The notes below the pieces were generated by a model, which was given only the letters and a program-made list of their open reading frames with translations, had not been told where the DNA came from and made no database searches. A stretch of DNA of 64,000 nucleotides from Lentzea sp. NBRC 102530 (lineage in GTDB: Bacteria > Actinomycetota > Actinomycetes > Mycobacteriales > Pseudonocardiaceae): positions 1-64,000 of the forward strand of contig NZ_BSTF01000025.1 of assembly GCF_030269365.1 (NCBI RefSeq). The letters are read 5' to 3'. Position numbers and translations under genes: made by a program. The stretch's first letter is position 1, and every line of letters begins with the position of its first letter. This document shows, piece after piece, positions 54,960-62,828 of this stretch.

Positions 54960-55841
54960 ATGGCTTGGGGGTTGTCAGGACCGGAGTTCCTCCGGCTGTA
55001 CTGGATCGGGCTGGCGCTGGCGGTGCTGGTCGCGATCGTCGTTCGGGTACGCGTGCGGGCGGGTCGGAGCACCCAGCCCGTGCGCTCCCTCGACATGGAC
55101 GAGCTCGCGTTCCTCGCGGGCGGTCCGAGGCGCGTGGTCGAGACGTCCGTGGCGCGTCTGCTCACCGCGGGTGAGCTCAGGACTTCACGGCGTGGCACCG
55201 TTCAGGCCACGGCCGACACGAAGTCCGTCAACGCCGTGGACCGCGCCGTCATCACCGACGCGCAGCGCTACACCAACCGCACGGTCAACCTCATGATCCC
55301 CGCGGTCGCCCAGGACCGCGTGGTCACGTCGATCGGCGAGCGGCTGCGCGAGATGGGTCTGGTCGTCGACCCGGACGTGGCGAAAAGCGCGCTGCGCAAG
55401 GGAACCGTCGGTCTCTGGCTGCTGCTCGCGGTCGGGCTGGCCCGCTGGGTGAACGGCATCGTCATCGGCGCGAGCATCGGCTGGCTGACGCTGCAGGTCG
55501 TCCTCACGGGTCTGCTGATCCTGGTGCTGACGAGGCGCGGCAAGCACGTGCGCACCAGCAGGGGCACCGACGCGCTGGCGTCGGCGCGGGGCACGAGCGT
55601 GCGCACGACCGGCGGCGACGAAGGCCTGTACGCGGGGGCGGCGGGCATGGTGCTGTTCGGCGGTCTCGCCACCTATCCGGATCTGGCGGTGCGCAGTTCG
55701 CTGCTCGCCTCGTCGGGTTCCGGCTCGTACACGTCGACCACCGGCTACAGCGGGTGTTCGAGCAGTTCTTCCTCGTGTTCAAGCGGAAGCAGTTGTGGCG
55801 GTGGCGGCGGCTGCGGTGGTGGCTGCGGCGGCGGCAGCTGA
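54960..55841 (+). CDS. TIGR04222-type membrane protein with Cys-rich tail (paralogue A)
   Basis: 293 residues. One N-terminal membrane helix (residues about 13-31), a TIGR04222-like cytoplasmic domain (MDELAFLAGGPRRVVETSVARLL), two further helices (about 151-191) and a short hydrophobic segment (223-236). The tail (251-293) is almost only Ser/Gly with Cys at 266, 273, 279, 285 and 289. It is the most diverged of the four paralogues and the only one with the extra N-terminal helix; it lacks the VHQNGHGAT motif. It lies 85 bases before paralogue B. TIGR04222 proteins carry such low-complexity tails as a family trait; the function is unknown. Confidence 0.85.
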   Translation: MAWGLSGPEFLRLYWIGLALAVLVAIVVRVRVRAGRSTQPVRSLDMDELAFLAGGPRRVVETSVARLLTAGELRTSRRGTVQATADTKSVNAVDRAVITDAQRYTNRTVNLMIPAVAQDRVVTSIGERLREMGLVVDPDVAKSALRKGTVGLWLLLAVGLARWVNGIVIGASIGWLTLQVVLTGLLILVLTRRGKHVRTSRGTDALASARGTSVRTTGGDEGLYAGAAGMVLFGGLATYPDLAVRSSLLASSGSGSYTSTTGYSGCSSSSSSCSSGSSCGGGGGCGGGCGGGS

Positions 55842-55926
55842 TCGTTCGGTCCTTTTCAGGTAACACCGGGAACCCAGGGGTAGATCTCACGTCGAAGATG
55901 CACCGGCACCAGTGAGGGGAGTGCTG

Positions 55927-56724
55927 ATGTCAACGTCCTCGACACCGCACCGGACGACGTGGTCCGCGGAGGAGATCGGGTTCCTGGCAGGGGGACCGGG
56001 AAGGGCGGCGGAGGCCGTTCTCGCCCGGTTGCTGGACGGCGGTCTCGTGCGCATCTCCCGCGAGGGCCTCGTGACCGCCGTCCACCAGAACACCTACGGC
56101 GCCACGAGCGCGTTGGAGGCGTACGTCCTCGCCGGACTGCACGGCACCGCCCGCCCGATCCAGCAGGTCGTGCAGGTGGCGATGGCGAGCCACGAGATGG
56201 CCGCGCTGCACCAGAGCCTCGTCTCGCGGGGGATGGTGCACCAGCAGTGGGGACGGCCTCGCGGCGGCAAGTCGGCGTTGCGCGTGATCCTGTTCCTGCT
56301 GGCGTTCGTGTCTGTGTTCGTGGCGTTCGCGATCGACCCGCGGCTGTTCCTGGTGACGGCGCTGCTGGTGTTCGCCGCGATCCTGTTGCGCAAGAAGGGG
56401 AGGCTCACGCGCAACGGCAAGTCGGTGTGGCTGTACGCGTTGCGCAACCCGCGCAGCAGTGCGGACTCCGTGGCGTTGTTCGGGTTGCGGCGGGGCAAAC
56501 AGCGGACGAACACCGGTACGTCCACTTCGTACGTAGCGAGCAGCTGCAGTTCGTACGACTGGAACCACCACAGCTGCGGCGGCACTTCGAGTTGTTCGAG
56601 CAACAGCTGCAACAGTTCGAGCAGTTGCAACAGTTCCAGTAGCAGCTGCTCGAGCAGCAGTAGCAGCTGCAGCAGTTCGAGTTGCAGCAGCAGTAGCAGC
56701 AGCTGCAGCAGTTCCAGCAGTTAG
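55927..56724 (+). CDS. TIGR04222-type membrane protein with Ser/Cys tail (paralogue B)
   Basis: 265 residues. N-terminal TIGR04222 domain with WSAEEIGFLAGGPGRAAEAVLARL and LVRISREGLVTAVHQNTYGAT. Membrane helices at about 118-136 and 139-154 put both ends on the same, probably cytoplasmic, side. The tail (201-265) is Ser-rich with nine Cys (207, 217, 223, 228, 234, 241, 248, 253, 260), spaced five to ten residues apart. The DNA there is a degenerate triplet repeat. ATG 55927 with AGGGGAG upstream. Confidence 0.87.
   Translation: MSTSSTPHRTTWSAEEIGFLAGGPGRAAEAVLARLLDGGLVRISREGLVTAVHQNTYGATSALEAYVLAGLHGTARPIQQVVQVAMASHEMAALHQSLVSRGMVHQQWGRPRGGKSALRVILFLLAFVSVFVAFAIDPRLFLVTALLVFAAILLRKKGRLTRNGKSVWLYALRNPRSSADSVALFGLRRGKQRTNTGTSTSYVASSCSSYDWNHHSCGGTSSCSSNSCNSSSSCNSSSSSCSSSSSSCSSSSCSSSSSSCSSSSS
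56578..56724 (+). repeat. Low-complexity triplet repeat coding the Ser/Cys tail
   Basis: A run of AGC, AGT, TCG and TGC codons, in which AGCAGTAGCAGCTGC-like units recur. It encodes Cys every five to seven Ser/Asn residues. Triplet repeats of this sort can lengthen or shorten by slippage without frameshift. Confidence 0.8.
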
Positions 56725-56734
56725 GGGGAAACTG

Positions 56735-57535
56735 ATGGGAACACCCACCACGCAGGGGACGTGGTTGTCGGCCGAGGAGGCCGGCTACCTGAAGGCGGGA
56801 CCGCGGCGGGCGGCGGAAACCGTGCTGGCCCGGCTGATCGACAACGACCTGGTGCGGGTGTCGCGCGAGGGCCTCGTCTCCTCGGTTCACCAGAACGGCC
56901 ACGGCGCCACCACGTCCGTCGAGGCGCGGATGCTGAGCTCTGCGCGGACGCCGGTCCCGTTCGAGCAGATCCTGCCGTCGACGGCGACCAGCACCGAGAT
57001 GGTCCAGCTGCACCAGCACCTGCTGGGCCGCGGGCTGATGCGGCGGGGGCGGCACCGGCACGAGGGCTGGTGGTTCTCGCTGGCGATCGCGATCCTGCTG
57101 TTCGTGCTCGGGTTCTCCGCGCCGGGGTGCTTCTACGGCGTGCCGATCGCGCTGGGGTTCTTCTTCTGGCAGTACGGCCGCAGTCCCGTCACCACCGCAG
57201 GCAAGGCGGCGCTGCAGCAGGTGACCGCGCACGACCGGGTGCACGCGGTGGCGTTGCACGGGTTCGACGGCCGGATCGCCACCCAGAGCGTCCGGGCGCT
57301 GTTCGGCCTGCCGGAGCAGCTCGTGGTGACGCGGGAGCCGGTCAGGAGGCGCAGGTCCCGGGGCTCCTCTTCGGACGGTGCCGGGTACGCCGCCTACAGT
57401 GCGTGCGGCAGCGCCTCCGGGTGCGGCGGCTCCAGCTGTTCGGGCGGTTCCAGCTGTTCTGGCGGTTCCAGCTGCGGTGGCGGATCGAGCTGCGGTGGCG
57501 GCGGCGGTGGTTGTGGTGGCGGAGGAGGAAGCTGA
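56735..57535 (+). CDS. TIGR04222-type membrane protein with Gly/Ser/Cys tail (paralogue C)
   Basis: 266 residues with the same plan as B: LSAEEAGYLKAGPRRAAETVLARL, LVRVSREGLVSSVHQNGHGAT, two helices (about 112-146) and the segment HAVALHGFDGRIATQSVRALFGLPEQ before the tail. The tail (211-266) has Cys at 224, 230, 235, 241, 247, 253 and 260, mostly in SSC or GGC context. RBS AGGGGG. The stop overlaps the next start (TGATG), so C and D are coupled. Two further Cys-free segments separate it from B, 10 bases apart. Confidence 0.87.
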   Translation: MGTPTTQGTWLSAEEAGYLKAGPRRAAETVLARLIDNDLVRVSREGLVSSVHQNGHGATTSVEARMLSSARTPVPFEQILPSTATSTEMVQLHQHLLGRGLMRRGRHRHEGWWFSLAIAILLFVLGFSAPGCFYGVPIALGFFFWQYGRSPVTTAGKAALQQVTAHDRVHAVALHGFDGRIATQSVRALFGLPEQLVVTREPVRRRRSRGSSSDGAGYAAYSACGSASGCGGSSCSGGSSCSGGSSCGGGSSCGGGGGGCGGGGGS

Positions 57536-58332
57536 TGGCGGTTCCCACGGCGGCACGACGCACGGACGTGTCCGCGGAGGAGATCGGATTCCTCACGGCG
57601 GGGCCGGGCCGGGCGGCGGAGACCGCGCTGGCCAGGCTGATCGACGGCGGAGTCGTGCGGGTGTCGCGCGACGGCCTGGTGTCCGCGGTGCACCAGAACG
57701 GCCACGGCGCCACGACCGACGTCGAGACGCACATCCACAACCAGGTGCGCAGCAAGTCGGTGCGAATCGGTCAGGTGGTGCAGCGCGCCGCGAACAGCGT
57801 GAAGATGGACGCGCTGCAACGGGATCTGCGCTCGCGCCGGTTGACGCGCTCTCCCCGGCCACGGCTCGGGGCGTGGTGGGTCTTCCTGGTGATCGGCCTC
57901 TTCCTGGCCCTCGCCGCGATCACGGAGCCGTGGCTGCTCATCGGCACGGCCGGGTTCCTCGGGACCGCCTGGTACTCGTTCGGCGCGAAGCCCCTGACGA
58001 GAGCGGGCAGGGCGGCGCTCGCCGGGGTGACCGCGAGCGACCGGGTCCTCGCGGTGGCGCTGGAAGGCTTCCGCGGCCGGGTCGGCAACCAGGCGGTCGG
58101 TGATCTCTTCGGGCTGTCCCAGGCCGTGGTGAAGATGATCCCGCGCAAGAAGAAGGCGCGGAGGATGGCCCGTGGCGGCGGGGCGTCGGGCTCGGCGGCG
58201 GCGTGCGGCAGTTGCGGCAGCGGGTGTGGCAGCAGCAGCTGTTCGTCGAGCAGCAGCAGCTGCGGCAGTTCGAGTGGCAGCAGTTGCTCTTCCGGTGGCA
58301 GCAGCTGCGGTGGTGGCGGAGGGGGCGACTGA
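57535..58332 (+). CDS. TIGR04222-type membrane protein with Ser/Gly/Cys tail (paralogue D)
   Basis: 265 residues. VSAEEIGFLTAGPGRAAETALARL, VVRVSRDGLVSAVHQNGHGAT, two helices (about 112-148), then VLAVALEGFRGRVGNQAVGDLFGL and a basic stretch (IPRKKKARRMARG). The tail (217-265) has Cys at 224, 227, 231, 236, 243, 251 and 258 and ends in polyglycine-Asp. Translationally coupled on both sides: TGATG overlaps with C and with the MNIO gene. GGAGGAGG precedes the start. Confidence 0.87.
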   Translation: MAVPTAARRTDVSAEEIGFLTAGPGRAAETALARLIDGGVVRVSRDGLVSAVHQNGHGATTDVETHIHNQVRSKSVRIGQVVQRAANSVKMDALQRDLRSRRLTRSPRPRLGAWWVFLVIGLFLALAAITEPWLLIGTAGFLGTAWYSFGAKPLTRAGRAALAGVTASDRVLAVALEGFRGRVGNQAVGDLFGLSQAVVKMIPRKKKARRMARGGGASGSAAACGSCGSGCGSSSCSSSSSSCGSSSGSSCSSGGSSCGGGGGGD

Positions 58333-59150
58333 TGGCGGGCATCAAGGACCTGGGCGTCGGCATCGGCTGGCGGTCGGAGATCGACCTGACGGTGGAACGG
58401 CTGCCCGGCGTGGACTTCGTCGAGGTCGTCGCCGAGAACCTCCACGTCGGGCACCTGCCGGAGTCGGTGACGCTGCTGCTGGAACGCGGCGTCCCGGTGC
58501 TCCCCCACGCCGTGTCGCTGTCGCTGGGCGGCGCCGACCCCGTGGACCTGCACCGGGTCGAGCACCTGGGCGCGGTCGCGGAGGCCGTCGGCGCGCCGAT
58601 GGTCAGCGACCACGTCTGCTTCGTGCGGGCGGGCGGCCTCGACTCCGGCCACCTGATGCCGGTGCCGCGCACCAGGGACTCGCTGGACGTGCTCGTCGCG
58701 AACGTCAAGCTCGCGCAGGCGAACCTGCCGGTGCCGCTCGCGCTGGAGAACGTCGCCGCGCTGCTGGAGTGGCCGGACGGCGAGCTGTCCGAGGGCCAGT
58801 TCCTCGCCGAACTCGTCGAGCGCACGGACTGCTGGCTGCTCGTGGACGTCGCGAACCTCTACGCGAACGCCCGCAACATCGGCACCGACCCGGAACGCTT
58901 CCTGGACGAGATCCCGCTCGAACGCCTCGCCTACGTGCACGTGGCCGGCGGCGAGCAGCACGGCGACATCTACCACGACACGCACGCGCACGCGGTTCTT
59001 CCGGAAGTTCTCGAAGTGCTCGACGAACTGTGCTCGCGCGTCGCACCGCCGGGTGTTCTCCTGGAACGCGACGACAACTACCCGTCCGACACCGAAATCG
59101 CGAGCGAACTGGCCGCGATCCGCGCGGTGGTGGACAAACATCGTGCCTGA
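58332..59150 (+). CDS. DUF692 / MNIO-family iron-dependent oxidase
   Basis: 272 residues, TIM-barrel. The metal-site residues of the multinuclear non-haem iron oxidative enzymes (MbnB, TglH) appear in order: E35/N36, H59 in PHAVSLSLG, D93/H94 in SDHVCF, E139/N140 in LENVAALL, D172/N175 in VDVANLYANARN, H203 in YVHVAGG, D216 and H218 in YHDTHAH, E245/D247 in LERDDN. Known members oxidise cysteines of ribosomal peptides, with 2-3 Fe ions. It overlaps paralogue D (TGATG) and the downstream ORF by 8 bases. Best inference: it modifies the Cys-rich tails encoded directly upstream. Confidence 0.9.
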   Translation: MAGIKDLGVGIGWRSEIDLTVERLPGVDFVEVVAENLHVGHLPESVTLLLERGVPVLPHAVSLSLGGADPVDLHRVEHLGAVAEAVGAPMVSDHVCFVRAGGLDSGHLMPVPRTRDSLDVLVANVKLAQANLPVPLALENVAALLEWPDGELSEGQFLAELVERTDCWLLVDVANLYANARNIGTDPERFLDEIPLERLAYVHVAGGEQHGDIYHDTHAHAVLPEVLEVLDELCSRVAPPGVLLERDDNYPSDTEIASELAAIRAVVDKHRA

Positions 59151-59514
59151 AAACGGGAACGAGAATAGCCTTTCGTCAGCACGCGAAAGGCTTGCGAATC
59201 AACAGGCCGAGCTGCTAAATGCATTGCTCGCGAACGGCCCCGCACCCGCGGGATTCGACGAACAACGCCTGAACGTCGAACGCCGCGCACTGCTGTCGAA
59301 ACGCCGCGGCATCGTCCGCATGCTCGGCCCGGCCGTCGCCGACGAGCTGGGCGACCGGTTCCGGCGGCTCTTCGACGCCTATGCCGTCGAACACCCACGT
59401 CGTGCGGGCTCACGCGCGCGCGAGGATGCCGCATCTTTTGCGGATTGGTGCCGCGAACGCGGCGAACTGTCAGTCAATCGCAAGGCACGCTGGAAGTTCT
59501 GGCAGTCGAACTGA
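59143..59514 (+). CDS. Putative MNIO partner protein
   Basis: 123 residues: starts (GTG) VPENGNENSLSSARERLANQQ, then LLNALLANGPAPAGFDEQRLNVERRALLSKRRGIVRMLGPAV, in part, then WCRERGELSVNRKARWKFWQSN. Mainly helical, basic, soluble. The GTG at 59143 lies inside the MNIO gene. MNIO enzymes usually need a small partner encoded next to them (MbnC, TglI) that binds the precursor; size, position and overlap fit such a role. The start is chosen because it gives the whole protein without the MNIO frame; no strong RBS. Confidence 0.75.
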   Translation: MPENGNENSLSSARERLANQQAELLNALLANGPAPAGFDEQRLNVERRALLSKRRGIVRMLGPAVADELGDRFRRLFDAYAVEHPRRAGSRAREDAASFADWCRERGELSVNRKARWKFWQSN

Positions 59515-59526
59515 CGGGCGAACAAC

Positions 59527-59547
59527 ACGGGGGCCAGAATCCCCCGT
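59527..59547 (+). terminator. Terminator of the TIGR04222/MNIO operon
   Basis: ACGGGGG (59527-59533) and CCCCCGT (59541-59547), 7-base loop, 12 bases past the last stop. It separates the operon from the protease gene. The rest of the gap to 59694 holds no ORF that I recognise. Confidence 0.65.
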
Positions 59548-59694
59548 TCGGGCCTGTGTGCCCACAACGACCGTCGTTACGTTCGAAAGGGTCGGGGGAC
59601 CTTTGTGGACGCATTGCTGTCGCTTTGCCGCGAATGGCCTTCCCGGCCTGCGCGAACCACAGCGCGCAGTTATTCGAAGCATGAGGGGATTCGA

Positions 59695-62600
59695 ATGCGC
59701 GGAAAATTCACAGCGCTCGGCGCCGTAGTGGCGCTGGCCCTGACGGCGTTGCCGGCCGGGGTGGCCGGCGCCGCACCACCGGTGCTCGATCACGCCCCAC
59801 GTCCGGGGCAGGCCCTCGACGAGGTCACCCTCGTCACCGGCGACAGGGTCGTCCTGGGCGGGGACGACCAGGTGCTCGCGATCCGGCCAGGTGCGGGTCG
59901 CGAGAAGATGGCCTTCAAGACCGCGCGTACCGCGGACGGCCACGTGGTGGTGGTGCCTCAGGACGCCTTCGGGCCGCTGGCGGCGGGCCGCCTCGACCGC
60001 AGGCTCTTCGACGTCACCACGTTGCTGGACTTCGGTTACCGCGACCGCATGCCGCTGATCGTCGACGGCCGGGCCAGGGTGGGAGCGCGCTCGGCGAACG
60101 ACTGGGCGGCGCTCAAGGCCGAGACCGACAGCGGTGACAAGGTCTGGCTCGACGGCATCCGCAAGCCGAGCCTCGACCGGTCGGTCGCCCAGATCGGCGC
60201 GCCGGCCGCCCATCAGAAGGGCATCACCGGCAAGGGGGTCAAGGTCGCGATCGTCGACACCGGTGTCGACGAGAAGCACCCCGACCTCGCCGGTCAGCAG
60301 ATCGCGGAGAAGAACTTCACGACCGACCCCGACAACACCGACAACGTCGGACACGGCACGCACGTCGGGGCCACGGTCGCGAGCAGGGACGCGAAGTACG
60401 GCGGCGTCGCGCCGGGCGCGCAGATCCTCGACGCGAAGGTGTGCGTCGAGTTCGGCTGCCAGGAGTCCTGGATCCTCGACGGCATGCGCTGGGCGGCGGA
60501 GCAGGGCGCCCAGGTCGTCAACATGAGCCTCGGCGGCGGTGACACGCCGGACGTCGACCCGCTCGAGCAGGCCGTCAACGACCTGACGGCCCAGTACGGC
60601 ACGTTGTTCGTCATCGCGGCGGGCAACTCGGGTTCGCCGGGTTCGGTGAGCTCGCCCAGCACGGCCGAGGCCGCGCTGTCGGTCGGCGCCGTCGACCGCG
60701 ACGACAAGATCGCCAACTTCTCCAGCAAAGGCCCTCGCACCGGAGACAGCGGCCTCAAGCCCGAGGTGACCGCACCCGGCGTCGACATCGTCGCCGCCAA
60801 GGCGGGCACCAGCGGCGAGCACGTCGCGTTCAGCGGCACGTCGATGGCGACCCCGCACGTCGCGGGCGCCGCGGCCCTGCTGCGCCAGCAGCACCCGGAG
60901 TGGACGCCCGCGCAGGTCAAGTCGGTGCTCGCGACCACGGCCAAGCCCACCGAGGGCGTCAGCGCGTTCGACCAGGGCGCCGGACGCGTCGACGTGGCCA
61001 AGGCGATCGGCCAGGTGCTGACCGCCGACACCACGGTCAACCTCGGCCTGCACGAGTGGCCGCACGCCGACGACGTGCCGGTGACCAAGCCGATCACCTA
61101 CGCGAACCCGACGGACGCGCCGCTCACGCTCGACCTGGCGCTGAAGACGACCGCACCCGCGGGCATGTTCGCGCTCGCCGCCACCAAGGTCACGGTGCCC
61201 GCCGGGGGAACCGCGTCCGTGAACATCACCGGCGACACCCGCGTCGGCACGAAGGACGCGGCGTACTCGGCCGAGGTCGTGGCGACGTCCGGCCCGCACA
61301 CCGTCCGCACGCTCGCCGGCGTCGACCGCGAGGTGGAGAGCTACGACCTCAAGATCGACCTGACGACCCGCGACGGCAAGGACCCGGCCAGCTCGTTCAC
61401 CTTCGTCGTGGGCCTGGACAACACGGTGTTCACGCCGGTGGCTGGCGCGGGCGACCTGAAGGTGCGGCTGCCCAAGGGCACCTACATCCTCGACACCTCG
61501 CTCTCCAGCGGTCCGGAGGAGTCGGACCTGCTCGTCCAGCCGACGGTGGAGCTGACCGGGCACACGACGGTCCAGCAGGACGCCCGGCTCGCGAAGCCGG
61601 TGTCGGTGACGGCCCCGGAACCGACCGGTGACTTCACCCTCGGCGTCGTCAGCTACCGGCGCACGCTCGGCGAGACCGGCGGCCTGCAGGCGACGTTCTT
61701 CATGTTCGGTGGCTTCGGGGGTCTGCGGGTCGCCCAGGGCGGCGGGCAGCTCCCGCCGGAGGAGTTCTCGTCGATCGCGTCGTTGCAGGCCAACACCACG
61801 GCCGACCCGCACACGTTCTACCGGCTCTCCTACGGGATCCCGGGCGGCCTGCCGGGCGGGCTGACCAAGGCGCCGGCCAAGAAGGACCTGGCCGAGGTCA
61901 GGACCACGATCGGCGGGACCAGGCCGGACAGCCAGGTGTCCAAGGGCGAGATGCCGTTGACGCCGCAGGGGATCAGCGGTGGCGCCGCGCTCTACCCGGT
62001 GGCGCACGGCGCGACCGCGGTCGAGTATCTGTCGACCCAGGACCTGCGCTGGGAGTCCATGGTGATGTCGCGGCACGCCAACGGTTCCCAGGAGCGCCAC
62101 TCCTCCCCGTTGCGCGACTACCGGGCGGGCAGGTCCTACCAGGAGCGCGAGGTCCGACCGGTGTTCTCGCCGGGTCTGCCCGAGTCGCAGTACGGCTACC
62201 TCCAGCAGTACGGCTCGACGTTCTACGTCGGCGCGCCGCTGTTCAGCGACGGCAACCACGGCGCAGGTGACTCCACTGTGGACAGCGCGCGGGTCGCGTT
62301 GTACCGCAACGGGGTGCTGCTCGGCGAGACCGACGGCAGCGGCACGTTCACCGGCGTTCCGCTGGCGCGGGGCGACTTCCGCGCCGAGGTGAGCGTCGAC
62401 CGGGGCAAGCAGTTCGAGTTCAGCACGCAGGTGTCCGCGGCGTGGAACTTCAAGTCCCAGGGCGTCGAGGGCAAGAGCACGGTCCCGTCGCTGCCCGTGG
62501 TCCGGTTCGAGCCGAAGCTCGACGGCGACGGCGCGGTGCCGGCGGGGTCGTTGCAGCGCGTCGGGCTGCTCACGCAGTCGCAGGGTGACGCGGGCAACGT

Positions 62601-62793
62601 GCGCGTCACCGGCGTCGAGTACTCGCACGACGACGGCAAGACGTGGCGCCGTGCGGGCGTGGTGGGCGACAGCGCGTTGATCTACCACCCCGGCAACGCC
62701 CAGTGGACCTCGTTGAAGGCCACGGCGAAGGACAGCAAGGGCAGCACCGTCGAACTGACGGTCATCCGCGCCTACAAGGTCGCGACCAAGTAA
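59695..62793 (+). CDS. Secreted S8 serine protease (subtilase)
   Basis: 1032 residues with a Sec signal peptide (MRGKFTALGAVVALALTALP, cleavage near AGA-APP). Pro-region to about 165. The catalytic domain has Asp188 (IVDTGVD), His220 (GHGTHVG), the oxyanion Asn in IAAGNSG and Ser383 in SGTSMATPHVAG. About 600 further residues form beta-rich domains, with a C-terminal module (VRFEPKLDGDG, GVEYSHDDGKTWR). Typical of large actinomycete extracellular subtilases. ATG 59695 is preceded by GAGGGG. No sortase or membrane anchor is seen. Confidence 0.92.
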   Translation: MRGKFTALGAVVALALTALPAGVAGAAPPVLDHAPRPGQALDEVTLVTGDRVVLGGDDQVLAIRPGAGREKMAFKTARTADGHVVVVPQDAFGPLAAGRLDRRLFDVTTLLDFGYRDRMPLIVDGRARVGARSANDWAALKAETDSGDKVWLDGIRKPSLDRSVAQIGAPAAHQKGITGKGVKVAIVDTGVDEKHPDLAGQQIAEKNFTTDPDNTDNVGHGTHVGATVASRDAKYGGVAPGAQILDAKVCVEFGCQESWILDGMRWAAEQGAQVVNMSLGGGDTPDVDPLEQAVNDLTAQYGTLFVIAAGNSGSPGSVSSPSTAEAALSVGAVDRDDKIANFSSKGPRTGDSGLKPEVTAPGVDIVAAKAGTSGEHVAFSGTSMATPHVAGAAALLRQQHPEWTPAQVKSVLATTAKPTEGVSAFDQGAGRVDVAKAIGQVLTADTTVNLGLHEWPHADDVPVTKPITYANPTDAPLTLDLALKTTAPAGMFALAATKVTVPAGGTASVNITGDTRVGTKDAAYSAEVVATSGPHTVRTLAGVDREVESYDLKIDLTTRDGKDPASSFTFVVGLDNTVFTPVAGAGDLKVRLPKGTYILDTSLSSGPEESDLLVQPTVELTGHTTVQQDARLAKPVSVTAPEPTGDFTLGVVSYRRTLGETGGLQATFFMFGGFGGLRVAQGGGQLPPEEFSSIASLQANTTADPHTFYRLSYGIPGGLPGGLTKAPAKKDLAEVRTTIGGTRPDSQVSKGEMPLTPQGISGGAALYPVAHGATAVEYLSTQDLRWESMVMSRHANGSQERHSSPLRDYRAGRSYQEREVRPVFSPGLPESQYGYLQQYGSTFYVGAPLFSDGNHGAGDSTVDSARVALYRNGVLLGETDGSGTFTGVPLARGDFRAEVSVDRGKQFEFSTQVSAAWNFKSQGVEGKSTVPSLPVVRFEPKLDGDGAVPAGSLQRVGLLTQSQGDAGNVRVTGVEYSHDDGKTWRRAGVVGDSALIYHPGNAQWTSLKATAKDSKGSTVELTVIRAYKVATK

Positions 62794-62801
62794 GTGCGGT
62801 G

Positions 62802-62825
62802 GAGGGGCCCGGGACCGGGCCCCTC
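62802..62825. terminator. Bidirectional terminator
   Basis: GAGGGGCCC (62802-62810) and GGGCCCCTC (62817-62825), 6-base loop, between the convergent protease and hemQ genes. Confidence 0.8.
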
Positions 62826-62828
62826 TGC

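Noticed and set aside
56405-57556. Minus-strand open frame rich in Ala/Thr and in Cys, opposite paralogues B and C
   Set aside because: The low-complexity repeat codes for skewed sequence in every frame. The plus strand has RBSs, conserved domains and coupled starts.
54960-58332. Tails as assembly artefacts of a simple repeat
   Set aside because: Three independent tails of different composition each end at clean stop codons overlapping the next start. Artefact would not preserve coupling.
54960-59514. Interpretation as a methanobactin operon
   Set aside because: The MNIO protein fits, but there is no short MbnA-type precursor, no MbnC-like protein that I can recognise and no TonB-dependent or MATE exporter. 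The Cys sit on membrane proteins.
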